Assembly: GCA_011682715.1 (NCBI GenBank)
Contig: JAACEC010000086.1
Location: 1-12,024, forward strand
Reading direction: 5' to 3'
DNA from: Pseudomonadota bacterium
GTDB taxonomy: Bacteria > Hydrothermota > 32-111 > QNBC01
DNA length: 12,024 nucleotides
In this document: positions 1-6,140 of the stretch, in pieces
How positions within the stretch are numbered: position 1 is the first letter of the stretch
How the letters are laid out: the number at the start of each line of letters is the position of its first letter
Translations under genes and position numbers: made by a program
The notes under the pieces: model-generated
The model's database searches: none
The model's input: the letters and a program-made list of their open reading frames with translations, nothing else
Told to the model about the DNA's origin: nothing

Positions 1-216
1 TTGCCTGTTGTAAATCCCTATGTGGTAGCAGGTTACATTATAACTCCTTTATCAAAGAGCGGCACATACTATACTGCAGGTCTGCGATTTGATCTGAAGG
101 CAATGACAATCGATCTTCCGATTTTCTACAAATCGCCGGATATGACAGGGTTTGGGCATAGAATAGTATTTATATTCAATGCAATGGGGATAAGAATCGG
201 CAGTATCTCTTTATGA
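1..216 (+). CDS. C-terminal fragment of an unrecognised protein (5' end outside window)
   Basis: An open frame runs in from the left edge and ends in TGA at 214-216, giving the last 71 residues of a protein whose beginning is not in the window. The TTG at base 1 is probably an internal codon, not a start. The fragment alternates hydrophobic and polar residues (for example YVVAGYIITPL, GHRIVFIFNAMGIRI) in a way that could form beta strands, as in an outer-membrane or surface protein, and it ends in a hydrophobic ISL. I recognise no family. Its stop overlaps the start of the glycerate kinase gene (ATGA), so the two are probably co-transcribed and translationally coupled. The reading frame is well supported; any function is unknown. 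Confidence 0.6.
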   Translation: MPVVNPYVVAGYIITPLSKSGTYYTAGLRFDLKAMTIDLPIFYKSPDMTGFGHRIVFIFNAMGIRIGSISL

Positions 217-1277
217 AGATTTTATACATCTTTGACTCATTTAAAAATTCCCTCCGCTCTCAGGAGTTAGGTGAATTAGCGACTAAAATTTCATCGGAAT
301 CGGATAACAAAAATATTTATTTATACCTCCCCGTTGGTGACGGCGGAGAGGGAAGTTTACAGATTATAGAATCTTTCGTGGGAGGGAATAGAATCAAACT
401 AAACTCTGTCACGGCAGACGGTTATCCTTTGGAGACATATTATTTAATGAAGGATAAGACAGCTTTTATCGAGGTTGCCATGACCTCCGGTATGGAAAAG
501 TTAAAGAATAAAAGAACGTCCATTTTAAAGAGAAATACGTATGGCACAGGAATTGTATTAAAGGATGCCATGACAAGAGAGGCAAAGGAAATCATCCTAT
601 TTGTAGGAGGAACTGCTACATGTGACGGTGGAATCGGTATAATTAAGGCATTGAACAATGCGAGAAGAGATGCCTTTTTGATACATCGATTGAGACTACC
701 GGAATACTTAGAGTATAAAAACATCAAGATGACAATAGCAACAGATGTTACAAATCCACTTTTAGGAAGCAAAGGAGCGGCTTATGTCTTTGCCGCACAA
801 AAGGGGGCTTGCAAAAAAGAGATAGAACACCTCGAGTCAAAAATGCAAGAGTTGAGAGAGCTTGCTTTTTTAACTTTCGAAAAGGATATTGATTTCGAGG
901 GAGCCGGTGCAGGGGGTGGTATTCCGGCACTGTTATCCGCTTATTTCGATGTTAATATTACAAGCGGCTTTGATTACATTGCCTCTATTATAGATTTGGA
1001 TAGACAGATGGAACAATCCGATATAATCATAACAGGGGAAGGAAAATTTGACAAACAAAGCTTTATGGGAAAAGTCGTCGGAAGAGTAATAGAAAAGGCA
1101 AATAAACTCAACAAAAAAGTAGCAATAGTGTGTGGAACAAGCACAGTCACAGCATCAGATTTTCCTATATTTCAACTTTCAGGCTATAAACGCTCCATAT
1201 TTGACAAAGAAGAAGCTAAAACAGCCTTTTTAAACATGATAAAATCGCTGACTTTGTACAAAGATTTTTGGACTTAG
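213..1277 (+). CDS. Glycerate 2-kinase (GarK/GlxK family)
   Basis: This 354-residue cytoplasmic enzyme is predicted to phosphorylate D-glycerate with ATP, giving 2-phosphoglycerate for lower glycolysis. Family blocks appear in order: DSFKNSLRSQE (residues 8-18), PVGDGGEGS (40-48), the glycine-rich FVGGTATCDGGIG (130-142), ATDVTNPLLGSKGA (176-189) followed by AAQKGA (194-199), GAGAGGGIPAL (230-240) and ITGEGKFDKQSFMGK (273-287). These correspond to the DSFKGSL, DGGEGT, GGSATNDGG, DVxNPL and ITGEGRLD signatures of class I glycerate kinases. It is somewhat shorter than the usual 370-385 residues; the part after residue 147 looks trimmed, and the C-terminus after CGTS (307-310) is brief. The ATG at 213 overlaps the stop of the upstream gene by four bases. 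No glycerate- or serine-pathway partner lies nearby, so the physiological source of glycerate cannot be read here. Confidence 0.93.
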   Translation: MKILYIFDSFKNSLRSQELGELATKISSESDNKNIYLYLPVGDGGEGSLQIIESFVGGNRIKLNSVTADGYPLETYYLMKDKTAFIEVAMTSGMEKLKNKRTSILKRNTYGTGIVLKDAMTREAKEIILFVGGTATCDGGIGIIKALNNARRDAFLIHRLRLPEYLEYKNIKMTIATDVTNPLLGSKGAAYVFAAQKGACKKEIEHLESKMQELRELAFLTFEKDIDFEGAGAGGGIPALLSAYFDVNITSGFDYIASIIDLDRQMEQSDIIITGEGKFDKQSFMGKVVGRVIEKANKLNKKVAIVCGTSTVTASDFPIFQLSGYKRSIFDKEEAKTAFLNMIKSLTLYKDFWT

Positions 1278-1323
1278 AATTTTTCTTCCCGTAAATCCGT
1301 AGCTTCAAAAGGCAGATTTTATA

Positions 1324-1351
1324 TGAAACAAAGTAATCTTTCATGCGTATA
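1324..1351 (+). promoter_or_regulatory. ECF-sigma-type promoter candidate, TGAAAC-N16-CGTATA
   Basis: TGAAAC lies at 1324-1329 and CGTATA at 1346-1351, separated by exactly 16 bases. This is the textbook form of Bacillus ECF promoters (the SigW class has a -35 of TGAAAC and a -10 beginning CGTA, with about 16 bases between). It lies in non-coding DNA about 300 bases upstream of hsp20, the first gene of an operon that includes an ECF sigma factor. The similar element in front of the PDO gene supports it. That the local ECF factor reads it is inference. Confidence 0.5.
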
Positions 1352-1366
1352 TATAAACATGAAAGA
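1337..1366. repeat. Perfect 9-bp inverted repeat around the ECF -10 element
   Basis: TCTTTCATG (1337-1345) and CATGAAAGA (1358-1366) are perfect inverted copies separated by 12 bases. After one A-G mismatch the pairing continues with two more pairs outward (TA at 1334-1335 with TA at 1368-1369). The candidate -10 hexamer CGTATA sits in the loop. The downstream arm would contain or touch the transcription start. It is not followed by a T-run, so it is not a terminator. It could be an operator for a dimeric regulator or a 5' hairpin of the transcript. Confidence 0.5.
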
Positions 1367-1596
1367 GTATCATTATACCCACAATACACTTCATTGGATA
1401 GAGAGTACCATTGCATTTACATATAATTCTTTATTTTATATTCCGTTCTGGCAATCCAATTCCATTAAATTGTTAATTCCCCACAATAAATCGTATAATG
1501 TTGTTGTACCAGGTAATGATTCCACGAATATTTGTAAAAATATCGAGTTTAATTTTAATTATTGAGCATAAATGTTAATTTTTGGATTAAGGAGGC

Positions 1597-1625
1597 TTGA
1601 CATTCGGGGATATATTATTATATTA
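1597..1625 (+). promoter_or_regulatory. Housekeeping-type promoter candidate for hsp20
   Basis: A perfect -35 TTGACA (1597-1602, within GGCTTGACATT) is followed by an AT-only stretch offering TATATT at 1619-1624 (16-base spacing) or TATTAT at 1621-1626 (18-base spacing) as -10. It ends about 30 bases before the hsp20 start codon. The CTTGA core also resembles heat-shock sigma -35 boxes, but no CCCCAT-like -10 is present, so a sigma-70-type reading is preferred. Confidence 0.5.
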
Positions 1626-1656
1626 TTAATGAGAATAACAAGTAAGGAGGTAGAAT

Positions 1657-2106
1657 ATGAAAGATCTCATGATGTTTGACCCGCTAAAGGATTTCCTCTC
1701 AATGAAAGACGAAATCAATAGAATGTTTGACAGATATTTCGTAAAATCAGGTGATAACGGGCAATTACCTGACATCACATGGATTCCTCCCATTGATGTG
1801 GAGGAGACAAAGGAAGAAGTTATCGTTAAAGCCGAAATTCCCGGTATGAAAAAAGATGATATAAAAATCTCATTACAGAACGATAATCTCATGATCGAGG
1901 GGGAGAAGAAACAGGAAAAGAAGAGCAAAAGTAAAAATTACCATAGGATCGAACGCATTTTCGGTAAATTCAAACGTGTAATTGCCCTTCCGTGCGAAGT
2001 CAAATCCGATAAAGTTAAAGCGAAATATGAGAACGGTTTGCTTACAATCAATCTTTCTAAATCAGAGGAGACAAAATCCGTTATAATTCCGGTGGAACTC
2101 AAATAA
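1657..2106 (+). CDS. Small heat-shock protein, Hsp20/alpha-crystallin family
   Basis: This 149-residue ATP-independent holdase would bind unfolding proteins in the cytoplasm as large oligomers and hand them to refolding machines or proteases. The N-terminal arm (1-42; MMFDPLKDFLSMKDEINRMF) is typical of bacterial Hsp20. The alpha-crystallin domain spans about 43-136, with PPIDVEE, KAEIPGMKKDDIKI and the diagnostic A-x-x-x-N-G-L-L motif (AKYENGLLTINL, 122-133). The C-terminal tail carries an I-x-I/V-type anchor (IIPV, 143-146) used in oligomer assembly. The length is normal. A strong ribosome site, AAGGAGG at 1644-1650, stands six bases before the ATG. It is the first gene of the run that continues with htrA, 59 bases downstream, which fits a protein-quality-control operon. 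Confidence 0.96.
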   Translation: MKDLMMFDPLKDFLSMKDEINRMFDRYFVKSGDNGQLPDITWIPPIDVEETKEEVIVKAEIPGMKKDDIKISLQNDNLMIEGEKKQEKKSKSKNYHRIERIFGKFKRVIALPCEVKSDKVKAKYENGLLTINLSKSEETKSVIIPVELK

Positions 2107-2122
2107 ATGATACAATCATTGC

Positions 2123-2152
2123 AAAGGGGATATCCTTGCTCCTTTAATTTTT
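2123..2152 (+). terminator. Weak terminator or attenuator between hsp20 and htrA
   Basis: Two alternative short stems are possible. AAAGGG (2123-2128) can pair with TCCTTT (2140-2145, one G-T pair), followed by AATTTTT. Alternatively GCAAAGG (2121-2127) can pair with CCTTGC (2134-2139) with one bulged A. The T-run at 2148-2152 fits a leaky Rho-independent terminator that would give hsp20 more transcript than the downstream genes. The stems are short, so this is tentative. Confidence 0.3.
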
Positions 2153-2155
2153 GAT

Positions 2156-2162
2156 AGGAGGT
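2156..2162 (+). promoter_or_regulatory. Ribosome binding site fixing the htrA start
   Basis: AGGAGGT ends three bases before the ATG at 2166. It overrides the upstream in-frame TTG at 2151, which has no ribosome site and lies inside the T-run of the preceding hairpin. Confidence 0.8.
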
Positions 2163-2165
2163 AAA

Positions 2166-3641
2166 ATGGAAAAACTAAAAACATTTTTCAGAGACCTTGG
2201 TATTGCACTTTTAATCGTCGTAATTTTTTCTCTCGGGATATTTATCGGCTCAAAATACATGACTCAAAATGTAACCGCAGACAGCAGCGATACGGTTGTA
2301 AACAGCACTGTTTTACCGTCAACGTTTTCCACGATAGCTAAAGTTACCCTTCCCGCCGTAGTCAACATAATTACGGAAAAAACAGTCGTTTTATCCGCAC
2401 CTTTTATGATTCCCGATCCGTTCAGGCAATTTTTTGCCCCCATGCCGGAAGAAAAGGCTAAGAGGACGGGAATGGGGTCCGGTTTTTTCATTTCGGAAGA
2501 CGGTTATATTTTGACAAATAACCATGTGGTTTCCGATGCCGATAAGATTACGGTAACCTTGCAAGACGGTTCTAAATATACGGGGAAAGATGTAAAAGTT
2601 GTCGGTACGGATCCGAGAACTGATCTCGCCCTCCTAAAAATCAATAAAAAGAAGAAATTTAAATACCTAAAATTGGGGAATTCGGACAGTATTAGTGTCG
2701 GTGATTGGGCAGTAGCGGAAGGGAATCCTTTCGGGCTAAAGGGAACTCTAACGTTAGGTGTCATAAGCGGAAAAGGAAGGGAAAATTTAAACATCAACAA
2801 GGGACCGGTTTATCAGGACTTTCTGCAAACGGATGCCTCTATCAACCCTGGTAATAGCGGTGGTCCACTCCTGAACATCAAAGGAGAAGTCGTTGGGATA
2901 AATTCAGCAATACTTTCGACTTCCGGAGGTAATATAGGGATAGGATTTGCCGTTCCCATTAATATGGCAAAAAATATCGTTGCACAACTCAAGAAAAATG
3001 GCAAAATCGAAAGGGGTTACATAGGGATTTATCCCCAAAATCTTACTGACGAACTTGCAAAGGCTTTCAATCTCGACAATACAAACGGCGTTTTAGTCAG
3101 GGATATTATAAAGAATTCACCTGCAGAGAGAGCGGGGTTAAAATCGGGAGATATCATAATTACTTTTGACGGTAAAGATATCAAAGATGCAAATCAATTC
3201 AGCATGCTTGTTGCCGCTACACACATCGGGAAAAAGGTTCCCGTTTTAATAATAAGAAACGGTGATAGGAAAACAATTACAGTTAAAATCGGTAAACTAA
3301 ACGAGAAAACCACCTTATCTTCGGCAAATAAAAAGGATACCGATAAAATATTCAAATATTGGGGAATCAAATATGTCGATGCTGGCAGTGAAATTGCGAA
3401 AAATATGGGTATAAAGACAGACAAAGGGGTTGTTATCGCAAATGTCAGACAGTATTCCAATGCATATTATGCCGGGCTTAAAAATGGGGATCTGATTGTA
3501 GCCGTAGATAATCATCCTATTGACAATTCTCAAATATTAGATACAATCCTTCTAAAGAACATAAACGGTAATAGGCCATTGGCTTTTAAGGTAAAAAGAC
3601 AGGAAATGGTTATATTTACTGCGTTTAAGGCAGAGAAGTGA
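2166..3641 (+). CDS. htrA: HtrA/DegP-type serine protease with two PDZ domains
   Basis: This is a 491-residue envelope protease/chaperone that degrades or holds misfolded extracytoplasmic proteins. Residues 12-29 form one uncleaved-looking membrane segment, placing the catalytic part outside the membrane. The trypsin-like domain (about 55-275) has the complete triad: H120 (TNNHVV), D153 (PRTDLALLKI) and S231 (NPGNSGGPL). Two PDZ domains follow, at about 283-378 (GYIGIYPQ ... NSPAERAGLKSGDII) and 398-480 (YYAGLKNGDLIVAVD), the DegP/DegQ arrangement. The usual A-I-GNPFG stretch reads A-E-GNPFG here (E185), a small oddity beside the substrate site. The start is set by AGGAGGT at 2156-2162. The next gene begins three bases after the stop. 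Its placement between hsp20 and an ECF sigma/anti-sigma pair matches the known role of HtrA proteases as envelope-stress outputs. Confidence 0.96.
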   Translation: MEKLKTFFRDLGIALLIVVIFSLGIFIGSKYMTQNVTADSSDTVVNSTVLPSTFSTIAKVTLPAVVNIITEKTVVLSAPFMIPDPFRQFFAPMPEEKAKRTGMGSGFFISEDGYILTNNHVVSDADKITVTLQDGSKYTGKDVKVVGTDPRTDLALLKINKKKKFKYLKLGNSDSISVGDWAVAEGNPFGLKGTLTLGVISGKGRENLNINKGPVYQDFLQTDASINPGNSGGPLLNIKGEVVGINSAILSTSGGNIGIGFAVPINMAKNIVAQLKKNGKIERGYIGIYPQNLTDELAKAFNLDNTNGVLVRDIIKNSPAERAGLKSGDIIITFDGKDIKDANQFSMLVAATHIGKKVPVLIIRNGDRKTITVKIGKLNEKTTLSSANKKDTDKIFKYWGIKYVDAGSEIAKNMGIKTDKGVVIANVRQYSNAYYAGLKNGDLIVAVDNHPIDNSQILDTILLKNINGNRPLAFKVKRQEMVIFTAFKAEK

Positions 3642-3644
3642 TAT

Positions 3645-4503
3645 TTGAAGAGTTTTAAAAACATTAATAGCCGTTTGAATCAGGATAGTCTTGATATCTA
3701 TCTTGATGAGATTAGAAATCTACCTCTTCTTTCCCATAAAGAAGAGATAGAACTTGCTAAGAAAATCAGAAACGGGAATCAGGAAGCACTTGAAAAACTC
3801 ACCCTATCCAATCTGCGATTCGCCGTTAAAATTGCAAAGGAATATCAAGGAAGAGGTGTAGCCCTCGCCGATCTAATTAACGAAGGTAATCTCGGACTAT
3901 TCAGAGCCGCCCAGAAATATGATGAGAGAAGAGGGGTAAGATTCATATCCTATGCTGTTTGGTGGATACGACAGGCGATTCTCAAAACGATATTAAATAA
4001 CAGTAGAACGGTAAGACTCCCTCAAAATAGAGTGGAAGAGATTTCAAGGATAACGAAGGCGAAGGAAGATCTCGGGAAGAGAACCTACACTTTCGGAACT
4101 TGCAACAGAGCTTGGCATAAGCGAAAAAGAGGTGCGAAATGCCGCTCAAATTGCGCAATCCGATGTCTCCATGAGCAGTAAAAACCTAAAAAACAGTATC
4201 TACTTCAATAAACGATCGGAAAATCTGTTGTATCCTTCCCCCGAGGAAGCTTACGAGAGAGTTGCCCTTAAGGAAAATCTACTGAAGAAATTGAAAAAAC
4301 TCTCCGAGAGAGAGGCAATGATTCTAAAACTGTACTTCGGGTTGGACGGTGAAAGACCCCATACCCTTGAGGAAATTGGAAAGATGAATAATATTACAAG
4401 GGAAAGAATACGGCAAATAAAGGAAAGGGCGTTGAAAAAACTCCAACTGATGAGCATAGAAGAAAATGAAAAATATTCAGATAGTAATTATTCCGGGGCA
4501 TAA
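3645..4503 (+). CDS. rpoD: Primary-type sigma-70 factor (RpoD/SigA-like), interrupted by a +1 frameshift
   Basis: Two overlapping frames (3645-4181 and a second one closing at 4503) together encode one sigma-70 factor that directs RNA polymerase to -35/-10 promoters. Joined at about base 4074 they give 285 residues: region 1.2 (DSLDIYLDEI, about 15-47), region 2 with its DLINEGNLGL and ISYAVWWIRQAI core (51-121), region 3 including GREPTLSELATELGISE (144-160), and region 4 with the helix-turn-helix LEEIGKMNNITRERIRQIKERALKKL (241-266). There is no region 1.1. This size and layout resemble the roughly 287-residue primary sigma factors of Bacteroidetes. The TTG start at 3645 lies three bases after the htrA stop, with a weak GAGAAG site. 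As the sequence stands, translation would end at 4181 with a false tail, losing region 4. It may be the housekeeping sigma or a second, stress-linked one. Confidence 0.88.
4071..4080 (+). other. Site of the apparent +1 frameshift in the sigma-70 gene
   Basis: Reading in the first frame gives A-K-E-D-L-G up to the GGG at 4074-4076. Removing one G from this run gives CTC GGA AGA GAA CCT ACA, that is L-G-R-E-P-T, and region 3 then continues without a break in the +1 frame. The change is therefore one extra base in a short G/A run, typical of a sequencing or assembly indel. No stop codon, strong internal ribosome site or known slippery signal is seen here. Confidence 0.85.
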
Positions 4504-5314
4504 CGAAAACATACGCCATGTAACGATAAATATATTCCTATTTATAGGAATAATCATTATTTTGGTACTGTTCCTGTTATTTTCGACAGTTTTTATTATC
4601 CAAAACTTCACAGCCACAAAGCATATATCTCAAATAAGTGCCTTGAGGAGGGAAAATACCCGACTCAGAGAATACAAATCCGATTTCGAGAAACGTTACG
4701 AGCAACTGGGCAACAACTATATGGTCATGGTAAACTACTACAAACAATTGGGGAACTATATTTACTCTGAGAGGATGAAACGGAATAGTTCGGCAAACAC
4801 TTTCACGAATATCGATTCTCTCAATGAAAAACTACTTGAAATAAAGCAGATGTACAGTATGGCTTTGAAGACATCGAAGAATTTCAAACATGTCCCTTCC
4901 ATTCCTCCTGTTAACGGGAGGATTCTCTTTAAGTTCGGCAATCAATATGATCCCTTTACAAATAGGACGACTCATTTCAACGGCATAACCGTTACAACTT
5001 CAAATGGAGCTCACGTCAAAGCTGCCGCCGCCGGAAAGATTGTATCCATAGAGATTCTGCCCCGTGAAGGGCTTACCGTTATAATTCGTCACAGTAAACA
5101 TTTTTCGACAAAATACGGGCATTTGATGCTCACAAAGGTCCATGTGGGGGATTACGTCAAAAAGGGAAATATTATTGGTAAATCCGGTGAGACAGGGAGA
5201 ACTATTGGTCCTTCTCTCTATTACGAAATCGATTATAACGGACAACCTGTGGATCCGGAAGTTTTTATAAAAAGTTATTTAAAAAAGGATTTTTACTCGT
5301 TTTTCAATGCATGA
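4466..5314 (+). CDS. Membrane-anchored LytM (M23-fold) protein with a degenerate active site
   Basis: This 282-residue envelope protein has a short cytoplasmic N-terminus, one membrane segment (about 22-46), a coiled-coil-prone stretch (about 52-105, rich in E, R, K and L) and a C-terminal M23/LytM fold (about 146-272). In active LytM enzymes zinc is held by the H and D of HxGxD and by the second H of HLHFE, and the first H of HLHFE is catalytic. Here the matching residues are F171 and T175 (FNGIT) and S250 and Y252 (SLYYE). Only H219 of YGHL is kept. It is therefore unlikely to cut peptidoglycan and resembles EnvC/NlpD-type factors, which activate amidases instead. The start overlaps the sigma gene end by 38 bases, and the stop overlaps the ECF gene by eight, so it is embedded in the operon. 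No partner amidase is in the window. Confidence 0.88.
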   Translation: MKNIQIVIIPGHNENIRHVTINIFLFIGIIIILVLFLLFSTVFIIQNFTATKHISQISALRRENTRLREYKSDFEKRYEQLGNNYMVMVNYYKQLGNYIYSERMKRNSSANTFTNIDSLNEKLLEIKQMYSMALKTSKNFKHVPSIPPVNGRILFKFGNQYDPFTNRTTHFNGITVTTSNGAHVKAAAAGKIVSIEILPREGLTVIIRHSKHFSTKYGHLMLTKVHVGDYVKKGNIIGKSGETGRTIGPSLYYEIDYNGQPVDPEVFIKSYLKKDFYSFFNA

Positions 5315-5852
5315 AAATGATTTGATCGTAAAAGCAAAAAAGGGAGATGAAAAAGCAATAGAACATCTTCTTTCAAAATACGAAGACCGTCTGTTTCACC
5401 TCATACTCAAAATGACCATGAATTTTGACGATTCCAAGGATATCTTGCAAGAAACATTCCTGTCCACCGTAAAAAATATTGGTCATTTTAATCAGGAATC
5501 GGCATTTTATACGTGGCTCTACCGAATAGCCATCAATAAAACGCTAAGCTATATAAAAAAAGCAAAGAATAGGCAGAATGTTTCTCTGGAAAAATGTTGT
5601 CGCAAAATGTACGAGATGAAGGGGTTGGATGAGCATGTTCTGTCATTCGAACTTTACAAGCGTATGCAAGAAGCTATTCGCAAATTACCGGAGAAATACA
5701 GACTTCCTTTTATTATGGCTAATATGGAAGGATTACCGTATAATGAAATCGCGGATATATTAAAAATAAAGGAAAACACGGTGAAAATTCGCTTGTTCAG
5801 AGCGAGAAACATGCTGAAAGAGAAACTAAAGGATTATATTTATGAAATGTAA
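5307..5852 (+). CDS. ECF (extracytoplasmic function) RNA polymerase sigma factor
   Basis: This 181-residue group 4 sigma factor has only the two minimal domains. Region 2 (about 8-85) includes DDSKDILQETFLSTVKNI, the D-x-x-Q-E-T-F signature of core binding, and AFYTWLYRIAINKTLSYIKK, the -10 recognition helix. Region 4 (about 118-176) includes LPEKYRLPFIM, MEGLPYNEIADIL and ENTVKIRLFRARNMLKEKL, the -35-binding helix-turn-helix. The ATG at 5307 overlaps the LytM gene by eight bases, and the 3' end overlaps the anti-sigma gene by eleven, the usual coupled sigma/anti-sigma arrangement. Two ECF-like promoter elements in this window (1324-1351 and 6073-6101) are plausible targets, suggesting it drives its own operon and the downstream thiol operon. 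The family assignment is firm; the regulon is inferred. Confidence 0.96.
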   Translation: MHENDLIVKAKKGDEKAIEHLLSKYEDRLFHLILKMTMNFDDSKDILQETFLSTVKNIGHFNQESAFYTWLYRIAINKTLSYIKKAKNRQNVSLEKCCRKMYEMKGLDEHVLSFELYKRMQEAIRKLPEKYRLPFIMANMEGLPYNEIADILKIKENTVKIRLFRARNMLKEKLKDYIYEM

Positions 5853-6072
5853 TGAAGTAAAGAAAAATTTGATGAATTATCTGGATGGAAAGGTAGACAA
5901 AGAGTTACGACTCTTAATCGAGGGACATCTCAATAAGTGTTCCACATGCAGGGAGCAGGTTTCTCTGCTGAACGGCATAGCAGATCTGTATAGAAAAGAT
6001 TCTCCGTTTCCCCTACCTCAGAGCTTAAAAGAGGAATTAACGCTGCTTATAAAAAAGAGTTGTAAGAAATAG
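5842..6072 (+). CDS. Soluble zinc-finger (ZAS/zf-HC2) anti-sigma factor
   Basis: This 76-residue cytoplasmic protein is expected to hold the ECF sigma factor inactive. It has the ZAS zinc motif: C3, then H29-x3-C33-x2-C36 (HLNKCSTC). The 25-residue gap from C3 to H29 equals that between C11 and H37 in Streptomyces RsrA, as I recall, where these residues bind zinc and C11 takes part in the disulfide switch. An extra cysteine, C74, is near the end. There is no transmembrane segment, so it is unlikely to sense signals directly across the membrane; release by thiol oxidation, zinc loss or a partner is more likely. AAAGGA sits nine bases before the ATG, and the gene overlaps the sigma gene by eleven bases. 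The family is clear; redox sensing is inference, supported by the thiol operon directly downstream. Confidence 0.9.
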   Translation: MKCNEVKKNLMNYLDGKVDKELRLLIEGHLNKCSTCREQVSLLNGIADLYRKDSPFPLPQSLKEELTLLIKKSCKK

Positions 6073-6101
6073 TGTAACCTTTTGAAATATTTGTTGTCTA
6101 A
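6073..6101 (+). promoter_or_regulatory. ECF-sigma-type promoter candidate before the thiol-redox operon, TGTAAC-N16-TGTCTA
   Basis: TGTAAC (6073-6078), followed by a CTTTT run, and TGTCTAA (6095-6101) are 16 bases apart in the 68-base gap between the anti-sigma stop and the PDO start. The -35 matches the AAC core of ECF promoters, and the -10 GTCTAA matches the E. coli RpoE form and, bar one base, CGTCTA. It resembles the element at 1324-1351 in spacing and sequence. Confidence 0.5.
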
Positions 6102-6140
6102 TAGATGTAGTTAAAGTCAATAACCCTAAGGAGGTATTAA

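Larger units (their letters stand above)
1278..1656. other. 379-base intergenic region with regulatory elements and no convincing gene
   Basis: This AT-rich stretch separates the glycerate kinase from hsp20. It holds an ECF-type promoter candidate (1324-1351) overlapping an inverted repeat (1337-1366), and a housekeeping-type promoter (1597-1625) just before hsp20. A further AT-rich imperfect hairpin sits at 1525-1545, with arms CGAATATTT and AAATATCG around a gtaa loop, followed by a weakly T-rich stretch. It could be a poor terminator. A short + strand open frame (ATG at 1323 or 1359, ending at 1565) has no ribosome site, no recognisable family and unusual composition, and I do not accept it as a gene. 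If transcription starts near 1358, hsp20 mRNA would carry a leader of about 300 bases. Confidence 0.6.

Noticed and set aside
440..930. - strand open frames opposite the glycerate kinase
   Set aside because: They lie wholly opposite conserved kinase motifs and have no family features of their own.
1252..1263. Palindrome CTTTGTACAAAG near the end of the glycerate kinase gene, followed by ATTTTT
   Set aside because: It is a loopless palindrome inside coding sequence; without spare bases for a loop the stem would be too short to act as a convincing terminator.
1323..1565. 80-residue + strand open frame (or 68 residues from ATG 1359) in the gap before hsp20
   Set aside because: There is no ribosome site, no recognisable domain and AT-driven composition, and its first ATG lies on the candidate ECF -35. 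If transcription starts near 1358, the ATG at 1359 could only be used as a leaderless start, which I cannot support.
1589..1595. AAGGAGG with a TTG immediately after (1597), suggesting a ten-codon leader peptide
   Set aside because: The spacing is one base, too close for initiation, and the TTG is better explained as part of the TTGACA -35 element.
4071..4181. Programmed +1 frameshifting in the sigma-70 gene
   Set aside because: No stop codon in the shift position, no upstream ribosome-like stimulator at the right distance and no known slippery codon pair. A simple one-base indel explains it better.
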